Below, in pieces: positions 23,283 through 33,413 of a stretch of 44,975 nucleotides of DNA. The notes below the pieces were generated by a model. It saw only the letters and a list, made by a program, of their open reading frames with translations. It was not told the DNA's origin and made no database searches. This DNA is from Kiritimatiellaeota bacterium B1221 (GTDB lineage: Bacteria; Verrucomicrobiota; Kiritimatiellia; SS1-B-03-39; UBA6053): positions 1 through 44,975 of the forward strand of contig JARHXX010000028.1 in the NCBI GenBank assembly GCA_029269125.1. The letters are read 5' to 3'. Numbering within the stretch: position 1 is the stretch's first letter; each line of letters starts with the position of its first letter. Position numbers and translations under genes: made by a program.

Positions 23283-24449
23283 ATGCGTTTTCCCTATAAA
23301 ACTCAAAGCACTTTCCCATGCTTTTCAGCCAAAGCCCTCACCGCTTTACTCCATGCCATCCTTTTCGGGTTGCTTACGTTTCCATCGGTCCTGCATGCCG
23401 AAGATCATTGGGTGGGCTACATGAATGAAGCAGATCAATTGGTGATGGCCAATCCTTCCAGCGGCGCTTCCCACATCCCCGCAGAAACACCCCGGCCTTT
23501 GCAGGAATTTAGGGTGTCAAAAGATGGAAACTATGCCGTTGTACTCGCACAGGGAACCCATCTCACCCAAAACGTTCTGGTTAAATCCCATCACGGACCG
23601 CAACTCTACCTTTATGATCGTCAGGAAGAGACCTGGACGCTCCTTTCCAAGGACCCGTCCTCCCAAACCCCTCTCGGTGCCCGCAGTCCGCTTTTGATTT
23701 CCGGAGACGGTGAACTGATCTATTTCGAAACCGGTCCGGTTTTTCCTCGGGTAGGATCCCTCTCAGAATCGCTCAGGGGATATTTTGGTCCGGTGTGTTA
23801 TGACCGCATTCAGGACACCTTCCGTCCGGTGGGCGCCTACCCCGTCGAAGAGGCCATCAACCCACAAACCACAACCACCGTGAGCCGCCACTTGGATGCA
23901 TCAGGCAAAGCGATGTTGATCAGCAACGATTCCGCCCTTGGAGCGGACCCGGAGGGTGCGTTCTCGTTCATCATGCACAACTCACGGATGGAAACCTATA
24001 CACCTTACGGACTCAGCAATGACGGCAGCACCCTGCCCGGGTACAACTTCTATAAAACAGAAGTCGCAGGATTCACCCCCGCAGAATTGTTGGACCCTGA
24101 AATATCCGGCCCCACTGCGGATCCGGATGGCGACGGCATCATTAACCACACCGAATATCTGCTCAACACCCCGCCCCTGTCTCCCTCCAGACTCCCCTTC
24201 CAATTCCGCCGCACTGCCGCAGGCGGCTTGGAAATGATTTTTCCGCTTTCCACCTCCGCACAATCCGGCGATTTGGATCTGCTCGTCACGCATTCCCTCC
24301 TGCTTTCAAGCGGAGCCATTGACGCAAATCTGGCCGAAGATTGGCAAGGCCAAAGCGGTGATGGCAGTGTGACCTGGAAACGGTACCCCATCGACCTGTC
24401 CATGGAAAACAGCATTTTTTTTCGTTTTCGGGACAACAGCCCTGAATAA
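23283..24449 (+). CDS. Secreted beta-propeller-like protein, function unknown
   Basis: 388 residues with a Sec signal peptide (ALLHAILFGLLTFPSVLHA, cleavage near residue 40). The middle part has WD40/TolB-like repeats of the type SKDGNYAVVLAQGT and LISGDGELIYFETG. An acidic calcium-binding-like loop, DPDGDGIINHTEYLL, comes near residue 280, followed by a C-terminal beta domain. Such D-x-D-G-D-G segments are frequent in exported Verrucomicrobia proteins. I do not recognise a specific family. The next gene starts 16 bp downstream with a Shine-Dalgarno AAGGA, so the two form an operon. Confidence 0.8.
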   Translation: MRFPYKTQSTFPCFSAKALTALLHAILFGLLTFPSVLHAEDHWVGYMNEADQLVMANPSSGASHIPAETPRPLQEFRVSKDGNYAVVLAQGTHLTQNVLVKSHHGPQLYLYDRQEETWTLLSKDPSSQTPLGARSPLLISGDGELIYFETGPVFPRVGSLSESLRGYFGPVCYDRIQDTFRPVGAYPVEEAINPQTTTTVSRHLDASGKAMLISNDSALGADPEGAFSFIMHNSRMETYTPYGLSNDGSTLPGYNFYKTEVAGFTPAELLDPEISGPTADPDGDGIINHTEYLLNTPPLSPSRLPFQFRRTAAGGLEMIFPLSTSAQSGDLDLLVTHSLLLSSGAIDANLAEDWQGQSGDGSVTWKRYPIDLSMENSIFFRFRDNSPE

Positions 24450-24465
24450 AAATGAAGGATTTCAA

Positions 24466-27400
24466 ATGAAGCAGTCCGTTGCCCTGTCCCTATTTATTTT
24501 CAGCTGGAGTCTCCTCAGAGCGGAAGACTCTCCGGTTGCCAAACGGAATGCACTGGAGGCCGTGCGCACGGCGGTCGAACAACTGCAGATACACGCCGGA
24601 GCAGATCAGCGGGTTACCGTCCCTGCCACCACCGTGTTCCCTCAAAAAGATTTTAACGAATTGTATGACGCAGACGGGGATATCGGCGAAACCGGGATGT
24701 GGTCGATGTATCGGAGCAGGGCATTCACCAGCTCTTCGCGGAGTTATCTCCATGGAGTCGGCACCTATTTAACCCCGCTCGAAAGAGAAAATTGGGAACA
24801 GGATCTGCAGGACTGGTGGAACGACAACGGATCGGGTGAAACCCGCAACCCCCATTGGGTGGGCGTTTTTAATTCAAGTTTACGGGTGGACCGTGCCACC
24901 GATCCGAGTACCCCGCCCACTTCCCTTCCCCCTCAGATTTACGAAGAAGATCCCCAAACCCTCTACGGAGAATTTGATCGCGGCCAACTTCCGGTTTGGC
25001 TCGTCAGCGGTAACGAGCATTTTGATTTTGATCCCTGGGTGGACAGCAGTTATCCCCCGGGATACCTCACACCGGATGTCGCCCTACCCAGTCCTGAATT
25101 CAGCGACAGTACCGTATGGGTCGTAGGGAACGGAAGTGCGACCAACGCCACTCACAGTGCGAACGGTCTGGACGGTCGGGTAAAGGCGCTCAAAGTTGCA
25201 ACCGACGGAGGGCACTACGCCTACTGGATCGGAGATGAATCGTTAAAAGCAAATTTTCGGGTGAACGATCCCAGCACCCTCGATCCGGACAGCTATCCCC
25301 ATGACGTGGCTGAGAATTCCCCCGAATATCGAAACCGTTTGTTGGCCCCGCAGCGCAATGCATGGGAGCGCATGTCCGACTTAAAACCCTACTTTGCAGA
25401 GAACCCGGCCTTTGAAGCCTTCGGTCAAAATTTTCAGGATGTTTTTTCCACTGATCAACTACAAATTTATGGGGACAGCCAAAGTCAATCCGGAGCCGTC
25501 CGTAGTCACTTTCATGATCTTACCCCCCATTCCGTCAGCCTGCTCACCGACACCGCGTTGGGAGGATTAAAAAAAGACCTTACCCGCTACCTCAAAGATG
25601 GAGATGGACGGGGCAATGACGATCCTATCGCCGATCCGTCGAGATACGATCTCCACGACCCGCGTTTTTCCGCCTGGGGCGGTAGCAACAGCGGATTTCC
25701 ATACAGCAGTTCCGCCGCGCTGGACGGCATCCCGACTTTCGGACAACTGCGTAGTTGGTTTCAGAATGAAGCCTCTGGTCCGGGAGCAGGTTCCGTTCAA
25801 CCCGATCCTGAAAGCGGCACCGTGCCCATTCTTACGTATGTGCATTTTCAAAATGGCCTTTCATATGATGGCAACAGCAAGATGATACGCATGCACTGGG
25901 CACCCATGATTATGCTCTGGAATCCACTCGATGTGGGCCTGCAAAATGCAAGCTACGACATCGAGATGGGGGTCTTACCTGTCTTGGATAAATTTCTGCT
26001 TATTAACGAAAATCCCACGCTGGCAGAACGACAGACTCTCGATCCGGAAGCGGATTGGCAGGAGTGGGTTCTCCCCTACTCCTATTCCATGGGTCCCGGC
26101 GGAAAACCTTTATTGAGAGCTGAATCAAATGCCAATGATGGAGAAGTGTGGGTACACAATGTCAACACTCCCGGTACCTACGAAATATTTAAGGTAGACT
26201 TTAAACGTCCCGATAGCCGTGACTCTGTACATAACCCGCCACCGGATGGAGACACGACTGACCGTTATATGGTCAAATTAACCGGAGATCCAGACGCCTT
26301 TAATTCCGGCTTCGGTCCATGGGTGTTTGATGATGACATCACCAATGCCACCAGCGATGCTTTTGGACGAATCTATTATGCCACCCAGGCAGGCCAACCC
26401 ACCGGGATGTATTTTAACAGATCCTGGGCGGGGAGTTATTATAAAACTTCGTATGGGCTGTTAGCCAATAAACGTATCTTTGCTTATATCGCCCCCCATC
26501 ATGCCACAAACACAGCGGCGAGTGAAGTGATGCAGGTCGACCGGCCATTCCAGTTTCGGATCAACACGAGCTTCGAAGCAGGCGAAGTCAGAGTATTCAC
26601 CCTGAATGCCATGACAGAATGGACAGCAGACATGCCCATCCTGCTGAACCATGGATACGACCCGGATCTCCCTGGCTTTTTCTGGAGCAACCTGCTGGAA
26701 GTCATAGATGGCCCCCCCTCTGCAGAATCAGAAACCCTCAAATGGTTCGCATCGCCACACTATTCCAGTCCATCGTATTCACAGTTGAACCCCCGCGTGA
26801 AAATGAGTTTGGAATCAGAAGCTTTTTTTAAAACCACCCAATTTGGAGAAGTGACAAGTTCCAGTGCCGGTAGTTTCATGATGGGACGGGACTTTAACCC
26901 TTTCAACCCTTTTACTTACTATGGCTCAGAAAATTCGGATCCTGATGCCCCCAACGGCGATAAAGACGGGGACGGCGTTTTCAATTCGAAAGAAACACTT
27001 CCAAAATTTGTACAGTTTTGGCGGCAGTTATATGACTTTAATCATTTTGGGGATCACCTTCGTACCCAAACCGGCAGTGAAACTGAAGCCTCAAACTGGT
27101 CGTCGGGCGAAATGTTTATCGCCCCTCTTCAAATGACATCTTCTCTTGGAGACGATCATTTATCATCAGTGCATGAATTTCTTCCTGCGTTCAGTCGCCT
27201 CAATTTTGGCGCAAAAGATTTTCTGGAGCATCCGATAACCGAACAAACGCGAGATCGATATGGAATAAATAATATTCATCCGGATTCAGGCTATATACGT
27301 GGCAAAGAAGATCTGGTTCGATACAGATATTTACAGGGTCGGGATGCGATAGGATTCGGGGGCCCCAACGAAGTCCGTTGGGATGGAAATCAAGTGAATC

Positions 27401-29073
27401 CTGATTCCCGAGGATTTATTCTGACTTCAACTTCGGACGATGGTACCGATATCAACCGGGGCCAAACCCACGTGGCGATCCGTAGTGTAAAACACCAGAA
27501 CACAGAAATCCTTTCTCTCGGACAGCTTCAACATGTAAATCTTTCTCCCTATGTCTGGCAGCCCAGCTTTCCCATCGGACACAGTGACGCCTCAGGACAA
27601 ACAGACCGCGAAGCCATTGCAGGCATTCACTCCCGGGTGATGGGCCGCAGTTATTATGGGTTCAGAGATAACATTATTGCCGGGGTGCGTCCAAACCACG
27701 CGAAACCCACTCCCGGCAATATGCCTTTCCCTTCCGGGGTTCTGTTTAGTAGTAATGTACACCCCTCTGCGACAGAAGAAGGTGTTTTAAATTTCCCGAT
27801 CAGCACATACTCAACAGATACCTTGTATGTACCCGGTAACACCATGCTGGATCTGAGTTACCTGCTGAATGAAAACCTCTGGGATCAGTACTACTTGTCT
27901 GCAATCACCGCTGTTCCAACTGATCTGGAAGATCCCCTCCCCCATTCCCGGCTTCAGTTTAATGAAAAAGCCGAAACGGTGGATGCAGCAGAATTATTGG
28001 ACTTTGATTTAAGCGCCGCCTATCAGACCGCAAGCGGCTCCCTGAATGTGAATTCCACCTCCGTGGAAGCTTGGAAAGCCTTGCTGTCTTCTTTCCGCGA
28101 TCTGAAACTGGGGAGTGACGACGGACAAAATCCGGACGGCACCGTTCCGGTGGTTCACAGTCTGACTCCTCTGGAAGATGCAATCACCTTCGACGCCATC
28201 AATCAGGATGATGTGGAAATTGCGGCCGTGAACACTCAAAAAGATTACCGTCATGTGCTTTCTGGATTTCGTTATCTGGATGATGCCATGATTCAAACCC
28301 TGGCCGAACGGATTGTGGATGAAGTCCGTTTACGTGGTCCCTTCTACTCTCTAAGCGATTTTGTCAACCGACGCCTGGCACCTCCCTCTGGCAGTCATCA
28401 ACAGGGATCAGACTGGTACACCGCCCGTACCACTGCAGATGACAGCATTTGGATGTTCCCCACTTACGATCCTTTTCCCGGATTACATGGACTCAATGGC
28501 GCATTACAACGGGCATTAAATATCTCCGGAATCAACGGCGGCGTGAACCATCCCGATTTGGGCGAGGATGGGAGTGGCGCTGGCAATGCTTACGATATGG
28601 TCTATTCGGTCCGCATTAAAAATACAGAAGGTGATTACACGTCCACAGGAATTGGGGGCATCTCAAATACCTCAACCGGATCATCATCTACGGGGGCGGG
28701 TTATAAATATTCTGTTGACCCCGCGATCCGCTCTCACCTGGATACCGAACACATCACCGCCTCCCCCGCGGGTGAAGCCGGACAATTGTTTCAAGGCGCA
28801 GCGGGATTTGTGACTCAGGGAGATCTTCTCTCCATGATTGGATCCGCCCTCACCGCCCGGGGAGACACCTTTTTGGTGCGTGCGTATGGCGATGAAGTCG
28901 ACAGCTCAGGCAACGTCATTTCTACCGCCCGCATAGAAGCCGTGGTCCAGCGTACCGTAAATCCCGTCACCCCCGCAGGCATCAGCGGAGAAGATCAATA
29001 CCGCCCCACCACCCTCGACGGCCGGAAATTCGAAATCATTGGAATCCGTTGGCTCGATGACGGAGAATATTGA
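24466..29073 (+). CDS. Giant PilX/GspK-like secreted protein of the Verrucomicrobia type
   Basis: 1535 residues. A short N-terminal signal (VALSLFIFSWSLLRAED) leads into AKRNALEAVRTAVEQLQIHAGADQRVT, which matches the NARxALxxALGELQxxAGPDQRVT text of large PilX-like proteins in Verrucomicrobia. Next come PVWLVSGNE and GGHYAYWIGDESLKANFRV. The C-terminal third has GspK-like text: LAERIVDEVRLRGPFYSLSDFVNRRL, GALQRALNISGIN and ALTARGDTFLVRAYGDEV. An acidic loop, DKDGDGVFN, lies in the middle. The usual prepilin-type helix is replaced by what looks like an ordinary cleavable signal peptide. The likely role is in a pseudopilus or surface assembly (inference). It starts 16 bp after the propeller-like gene. 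Confidence 0.75.
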   Translation: MKQSVALSLFIFSWSLLRAEDSPVAKRNALEAVRTAVEQLQIHAGADQRVTVPATTVFPQKDFNELYDADGDIGETGMWSMYRSRAFTSSSRSYLHGVGTYLTPLERENWEQDLQDWWNDNGSGETRNPHWVGVFNSSLRVDRATDPSTPPTSLPPQIYEEDPQTLYGEFDRGQLPVWLVSGNEHFDFDPWVDSSYPPGYLTPDVALPSPEFSDSTVWVVGNGSATNATHSANGLDGRVKALKVATDGGHYAYWIGDESLKANFRVNDPSTLDPDSYPHDVAENSPEYRNRLLAPQRNAWERMSDLKPYFAENPAFEAFGQNFQDVFSTDQLQIYGDSQSQSGAVRSHFHDLTPHSVSLLTDTALGGLKKDLTRYLKDGDGRGNDDPIADPSRYDLHDPRFSAWGGSNSGFPYSSSAALDGIPTFGQLRSWFQNEASGPGAGSVQPDPESGTVPILTYVHFQNGLSYDGNSKMIRMHWAPMIMLWNPLDVGLQNASYDIEMGVLPVLDKFLLINENPTLAERQTLDPEADWQEWVLPYSYSMGPGGKPLLRAESNANDGEVWVHNVNTPGTYEIFKVDFKRPDSRDSVHNPPPDGDTTDRYMVKLTGDPDAFNSGFGPWVFDDDITNATSDAFGRIYYATQAGQPTGMYFNRSWAGSYYKTSYGLLANKRIFAYIAPHHATNTAASEVMQVDRPFQFRINTSFEAGEVRVFTLNAMTEWTADMPILLNHGYDPDLPGFFWSNLLEVIDGPPSAESETLKWFASPHYSSPSYSQLNPRVKMSLESEAFFKTTQFGEVTSSSAGSFMMGRDFNPFNPFTYYGSENSDPDAPNGDKDGDGVFNSKETLPKFVQFWRQLYDFNHFGDHLRTQTGSETEASNWSSGEMFIAPLQMTSSLGDDHLSSVHEFLPAFSRLNFGAKDFLEHPITEQTRDRYGINNIHPDSGYIRGKEDLVRYRYLQGRDAIGFGGPNEVRWDGNQVNPDSRGFILTSTSDDGTDINRGQTHVAIRSVKHQNTEILSLGQLQHVNLSPYVWQPSFPIGHSDASGQTDREAIAGIHSRVMGRSYYGFRDNIIAGVRPNHAKPTPGNMPFPSGVLFSSNVHPSATEEGVLNFPISTYSTDTLYVPGNTMLDLSYLLNENLWDQYYLSAITAVPTDLEDPLPHSRLQFNEKAETVDAAELLDFDLSAAYQTASGSLNVNSTSVEAWKALLSSFRDLKLGSDDGQNPDGTVPVVHSLTPLEDAITFDAINQDDVEIAAVNTQKDYRHVLSGFRYLDDAMIQTLAERIVDEVRLRGPFYSLSDFVNRRLAPPSGSHQQGSDWYTARTTADDSIWMFPTYDPFPGLHGLNGALQRALNISGINGGVNHPDLGEDGSGAGNAYDMVYSVRIKNTEGDYTSTGIGGISNTSTGSSSTGAGYKYSVDPAIRSHLDTEHITASPAGEAGQLFQGAAGFVTQGDLLSMIGSALTARGDTFLVRAYGDEVDSSGNVISTARIEAVVQRTVNPVTPAGISGEDQYRPTTLDGRKFEIIGIRWLDDGEY

Positions 29074-29112
29074 GCGTACCCCATCCACCAAAAGGATGGG
29101 CCAAAGGTACGC
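29074..29112. terminator. Compound hairpin between convergent genes
   Basis: The outer arms gcgtacc / ggtacgc enclose the inner stem ccatcc / ggatgg, with a 5-base bulge. It begins right after the TGA of the giant secreted protein. There is no T-run, so it is either a Rho-dependent or simple mRNA 3'-end structure. Confidence 0.55.
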
Positions 29113-29137
29113 AACAATCACCCAAAATAATTAAGAA

Positions 29138-30598
29138 TCACCCCTCCAGTCCCCCCATGCACATATATTTGATTTCCACATAATCCTCAATCCCGTACTT
29201 GGATCCCTCACGTCCGCTCCCGGATTCTTTGATCCCGCCAAAGGGGGCCATTTCGTTTGAAATCGCGCCTTCGTTGATCCCCACAATTCCATACTCCAGG
29301 GCCTCCCCCACCCGCCAACTTCGTGCCATGTCCCGGGTATAAAAATAGGCAGCCAATCCAAACTCGGTGTCGTTGGCCATCTCCACCGCCTCCGCCTCGG
29401 TTTTAAAACGGAACAACGGGGCGACCGGACCAAAGATCTCTTCACGGAACATCCGCATCTCCCGGGTGGCATTCAACAACACGGTGGGTTCATAAAAACA
29501 GTCCCCCAAACCGGATTGTCTCCCACCGATCACTGCTTCGGCACCACCCGCCAAAGCTTCCCGCACCAATTCATCCACCCCGTCTACCGCCTTTTCACTC
29601 ACCAGGGGCCCCATGGTGGTTGACGCGTCGGCCCCGTTGCCTAATTTGAATTTTTTCACTTCCTCAATCAATCGTTCCGCAAATTGATCGTAAATTCCGT
29701 CCTGAATTAAAAAGCGGTTGCTGCACACACAGGTCTGTCCCGCATTCCGATATTTGGACGCCATGGCTCCGGCAATGGCAGCATCAATATCCGCATCATC
29801 AAACACCATAAACGGGGCATTGCCTCCCAGTTCCATGGAAGTCTTTTTGACTGTGTCCGCACACTCCTTCATCAACAATTTTCCCACCGCAGTGGAGCCG
29901 GTAAAGGTCAGTTTCCGTACCAGCGGATTGCCCGTCAGCTCCCCGCCGATCTCCTTCGACGAACTGCCGCAGACCAGATTAAACACCCCCGGAGGAATCC
30001 CCGCCTCTTCCCCTAACACCGCCAGGGCCAAAGCCGAAAGGGGTGTCTCCTTCGCGGGCTTGGCCACAAAGGTGCATCCCGCCGCCAGGGCCGGTGCCAC
30101 TTTGCGCGCCAGCATCGCATTGGGAAAATTCCAGGGGGTAATCGATGCCACCACCCCCACCGGCTGCTTGACCACCACAATCCGCCGGTCGCCGGCCGGC
30201 GGCGGAATAATGTCGCCGTAAATCCGTTTGGCCTCCTCGGAAAACCATTCAATATAACTCGCACCATACGCAATCTCGCCCTTGGCTTCGGCGAGGACTT
30301 TCCCCTGCTCCGCCGTCAAAATGGCAGCCAAATCCTCCTGATGTTCCATCAGCAGGGTAAACCAGCGATGCAGAATTCTGGCCCGCTCTTTGGCCGTCTT
30401 CGCCCGCCAGCCGGGCTGAGCCGCATCCGCCGTCTCAATCGCCTGACGCGTTTCAACCACCCCGGCATCCGCCACTTGCGCGATCACCTCACCGGTTGCA
30501 GGGTTCCGCACCTCAAAGGTGCCCCCGTCCTCAGCATCCCGCCATTGACCGTTGATATACAGCTGGGCTTTAAATAAATCAGTATTTTTTAATTTCAT
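29138..30598 (-). CDS. gabD: Succinate-semialdehyde dehydrogenase (NAD(P)+)
   Basis: Oxidises succinate semialdehyde to succinate at the end of GABA-type degradation; cytoplasmic. The 486-residue protein matches GabD text end to end: MKLKNTDLF at the start, [29 protein letters not shown], the general-base [15 protein letters not shown] and the catalytic Cys in [11 protein letters not shown], ending [18 protein letters not shown]. The ATG at 30598 aligns with the E. coli GabD start; the frame extends 24 codons to an ATG at 30670 that directly abuts the kinase stop. It is probably co-transcribed with the histidine kinase upstream. Confidence 0.9.
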   Translation of the reverse strand: MKLKNTDLFKAQLYINGQWRDAEDGGTFEVRNPATGEVIAQVADAGVVETRQAIETADAAQPGWRAKTAKERARILHRWFTLLMEHQEDLAAILTAEQGKVLAEAKGEIAYGASYIEWFSEEAKRIYGDIIPPPAGDRRIVVVKQPVGVVASITPWNFPNAMLARKVAPALAAGCTFVAKPAKETPLSALALAVLGEEAGIPPGVFNLVCGSSSKEIGGELTGNPLVRKLTFTGSTAVGKLLMKECADTVKKTSMELGGNAPFMVFDDADIDAAIAGAMASKYRNAGQTCVCSNRFLIQDGIYDQFAERLIEEVKKFKLGNGADASTTMGPLVSEKAVDGVDELVREALAGGAEAVIGGRQSGLGDCFYEPTVLLNATREMRMFREEIFGPVAPLFRFKTEAEAVEMANDTEFGLAAYFYTRDMARSWRVGEALEYGIVGINEGAISNEMAPFGGIKESGSGREGSKYGIEDYVEIKYMCMGGLEG

Positions 30599-30670
30599 AA
30601 GCTGTTCAAACTTTTGCGCGGCTGATGCAGTATCAGCCGTGTTCGGGAGCAAAATCCGCCCTGACTTCAT

Positions 30671-31585
30671 TCATGCACGAAGTTCCTTCGGCCTGGGAAT
30701 TTCAATTTCAATCCGGGTGCCTTTCCCATTTTCCACCGGAGACTCAATCCACATTTGACCTCCAAAAGTTTTGGTAATGTAGAAGGCTTTGGTCAAACCG
30801 AAACCTCCTCCACGGGTAGGCCGCGCTGTCACGTTCGTTGCGCGATATCCGAATTCCACTACTTTCATGATTTCCTTTTCAGGAATCCCCACCCCCGTAT
30901 CCTGAACCACAAAACGCAGGCTTTCTCCACTGTCAATCAATCCTGCAGTAATCACTCCTCCGGGGGCTGTATACTTACGGGCATTGGCGAGCAGGTCCCG
31001 CATCACGTCCTGAAAAACAGCCGGCATTAACAAATTCACCTTGTCAGGAGAAGTGATATCTAAATTCACCAGATAGTCCCCTTCTTCATGCTCAGCCAAA
31101 TTCGAAACAATGTGATACCCCCCTTTACTGTTCCGTTCAATCGCCTGAAAAATCTGAAAAAAGTCTCCGGAGATTTGTTTGATTTGGTGGCGGTGCCAGG
31201 CCGTAGGGTTATCTGCCCGCGTAACAATTTCCATCGCCCGTATTCGGAGAACTTCAAAAATTCCGGTCAAATTCGCGATCGAGTTGATGAAAAAAATGTT
31301 TTCCTCCAAACCACGCGTTTTCTGAAGGGCTTTCACTGTCGTAAGAATATGATTCGCAAAAGTATCAATGGCTTTCACATGCTCCATTGCCACCTGATGA
31401 TCTGTTAACGCCTCAGCGACCTCCCCGGTTTTTTCACATAGTTCGTCTATTTCAGGCGGATAGTCCGTGGCCTCACCCATTTGCAACAATTCATACTGAA
31501 CCACATTGAGAACATTGAGGACACTGTGCATGTCCAAAAGCGATAATTGGTCGAGACTGAAAGGGAGTTCCAAATGAATTTCCAT
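30671..31585 (-). CDS. Soluble histidine-kinase-like protein, no sensor domain
   Basis: 304 residues, no transmembrane segment. An N-terminal helical hairpin (about 10-110) has a possible phospho-acceptor His-20 in LSLLDMHSVLNVLNVVQYEL. The C-terminal HATPase_c domain has the N box DLLANARKYT, the G1 box DTGVGIPEKE and the G2 box RGGGFGLTKAFYI. The partner response regulator is not in the window. The stop abuts the upstream-extended frame of gabD. It could act as a kinase in a phosphorelay with a sensor encoded elsewhere, or as an anti-sigma-like ATPase; the first is more likely given the His-containing hairpin. Confidence 0.82.
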   Translation of the reverse strand: MEIHLELPFSLDQLSLLDMHSVLNVLNVVQYELLQMGEATDYPPEIDELCEKTGEVAEALTDHQVAMEHVKAIDTFANHILTTVKALQKTRGLEENIFFINSIANLTGIFEVLRIRAMEIVTRADNPTAWHRHQIKQISGDFFQIFQAIERNSKGGYHIVSNLAEHEEGDYLVNLDITSPDKVNLLMPAVFQDVMRDLLANARKYTAPGGVITAGLIDSGESLRFVVQDTGVGIPEKEIMKVVEFGYRATNVTARPTRGGGFGLTKAFYITKTFGGQMWIESPVENGKGTRIEIEIPRPKELRA

Positions 31586-31796
31586 AGCTTCAACAGACAG
31601 GATTCAGATACAAAAAACAAGCAAGATGAGCGGGAAACTCAGGGAACCGCTGGTGTTTATCCAACGAATTCTTTACGTGGCACCCCCGTGCCGGATCAAG
31701 CAGTCCCCAGGCGCGAGAACTGCTGCAGACAGCCCGGGATAAAAACCGGCCTCTAATTCTTTGCCTGCACTTTTAAATATGCTAAACGGCAACATC

Positions 31797-33305
31797 ATGT
31801 CTGACTCTCCGAATATCTTATTTATCATCACCGACCAGCAACGTGCCGACACCATCCACGCCCTCGGCAATCCCGCGATCCGCACCCCGGCTCTGGACCG
31901 GCTGGTCAACGAAGGCACGGCTTTCACCAACTGCTACACGCCCTCTCCCGAATGTGTCCCCGCCCGGTGCTGTATCACCCACGGACAGTATCCCTCCCAA
32001 ACCCGCTGCTACGGGAACGGATCCAATTTTCCTGAGGACCGTGAAACCTATATGACCGCGCTTTCACGGAAAGGGTACCGCACCCACGGAGTGGGCAAGT
32101 ACCACTTTGCCTATGCAGACCATGACCGTACCTATGAAAACAACGGCTTTGATCAGCGGGAACGGCAGGAGGAAATTGTAAGAAAACCGGAAAAAGATGA
32201 ATACCTGACTTTTATCCGGGAAAATTATCCGGAAGTCACCGACCCCCACGGCATCCGCGGAGACATGTATTACATGCCCCAGCCCTCCATGCTCCCGCAG
32301 TCCGCGCATCCCACCCAGTGGGTCGGCGACCGCGCGGTCAAATTTATCGAAGAACAGAAGGATTCGGAGCGGCCCTGGTTTCAGTACGTCTCGTTTGTGC
32401 ACCCCCATCCTCCCTTCGCCCCGCCCAGCCCCTGGCACAAACTGTACCGGGATCTGGATGTGCCCCCGCCGCACCGGCCGGAAGGGTTTGAAAACAACCT
32501 GATACATATCAACCACTTTCAAAACCGTTACAAACGTTTTGACAAAGGGACCGACATCCACCGTGAACGCATGATGCGTGCCTATTACTATGCCAGCATT
32601 TCTTTTGTGGATTACCAGGTGGGCCGCATTCTCGACGCTCTGGATGAACAGGGTTTCACCGACAACACCCTGGTGCTGTTCACCTCGGATCACGGTGAGT
32701 TGCTGGGCGATTTCGGTTCCGTGGGCAAACGGAGTTACCACGAACCGGTGTGTAATGTGCCGCTCCTGCTGCGCGGCCCCGGGATGGTGCCCGGAGGAAA
32801 CATCAGCACCACGCCTGTAAGCCTGATCGATATCACCCGTACCCTGCTGGACACCGCCGGCACCGGTTTCGACACCCACACAGCCGAGGGGGAAAACCTG
32901 GTCGACTTCGCCAACCGCGATTCGAAAGACCGGACCGTGTTCACCCAGCTGGGCAGCGGCGGCCGCGCCATTTACACCGCGGTGACCCGGCGCTGGAAAT
33001 TTGTGTATTCCGCTCCTGACAACCGGGAACTGCTGTTCGATCTGGAACAGGATCCCGGGGAAAGCCGCGATCTCTGTCCTTACGTCATCGGTCGGAAACG
33101 CGAAAGCGATCAGGCCCTCCAAAGCCTGCGTCAGGAACTGTGGCAACATCTGCGGGACACCGGAGAGGCGGAACAGGCGCTCTCCGGAGACAGCTGGAAA
33201 GTTTATCCAAAACAGTCTGTGCCCGAACATCCCGATGCCGGCCTGCTGTATCAGGACCACCCCTGGGCATCCGAACTCGAAAGCATTCCCGGTTACAGGG
33301 CATAA
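31797..33305 (+). CDS. Sulfatase, formylglycine type, apparently cytoplasmic
   Basis: 502-residue arylsulfatase-fold enzyme. It has the metal site FIITDQQRAD, the modification motif C-V-P-A-R with Cys-53, the GVGKYHFAY catalytic Lys/His region, FVHPHPPFAPP, and the metal site FTSDHGELLGDFG. The C-terminal ELLFDLEQDPGESRDLCP is a family hallmark. The ATG at 31797 (MSDSPN) puts the metal-binding strand at the N-terminus as in homologues; ATG 31779 and TTG 31761 are alternatives. No signal peptide is seen. It is transcribed alone, divergent from the kinase-gabD pair over a 211-bp gap that holds only a small ggcac-cccc-gtgcc hairpin near 31679. The substrate is unknown. Confidence 0.93.
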   Translation: MSDSPNILFIITDQQRADTIHALGNPAIRTPALDRLVNEGTAFTNCYTPSPECVPARCCITHGQYPSQTRCYGNGSNFPEDRETYMTALSRKGYRTHGVGKYHFAYADHDRTYENNGFDQRERQEEIVRKPEKDEYLTFIRENYPEVTDPHGIRGDMYYMPQPSMLPQSAHPTQWVGDRAVKFIEEQKDSERPWFQYVSFVHPHPPFAPPSPWHKLYRDLDVPPPHRPEGFENNLIHINHFQNRYKRFDKGTDIHRERMMRAYYYASISFVDYQVGRILDALDEQGFTDNTLVLFTSDHGELLGDFGSVGKRSYHEPVCNVPLLLRGPGMVPGGNISTTPVSLIDITRTLLDTAGTGFDTHTAEGENLVDFANRDSKDRTVFTQLGSGGRAIYTAVTRRWKFVYSAPDNRELLFDLEQDPGESRDLCPYVIGRKRESDQALQSLRQELWQHLRDTGEAEQALSGDSWKVYPKQSVPEHPDAGLLYQDHPWASELESIPGYRA

Positions 33306-33369
33306 AACACCACTGCGCCCGGACCGGCCCCCGGAGAATCACCCCCAAACAACAGACTTGCCATCCCCC

Positions 33370-33401
33370 AAAAAAATTCAGACACCGCGCATCCCGCGCG
33401 G
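33370..33401 (-). terminator. Likely terminator of the ABC transporter operon
   Basis: On the minus strand a stem ccgcgc/gcgcgg with a 5-base loop is followed, after a few bases, by a run of seven T (plus-strand A-run 33370-33376). It lies 13 bp after the ATPase stop codon, between convergent genes. Confidence 0.5.
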
Positions 33402-33413
33402 ATCACAAAACCA

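Noticed and set aside
32064..33260. 398-codon open frame on the minus strand
   Set aside because: Fully antisense to the second sulfatase, which has complete family motifs. No recognisable protein text.
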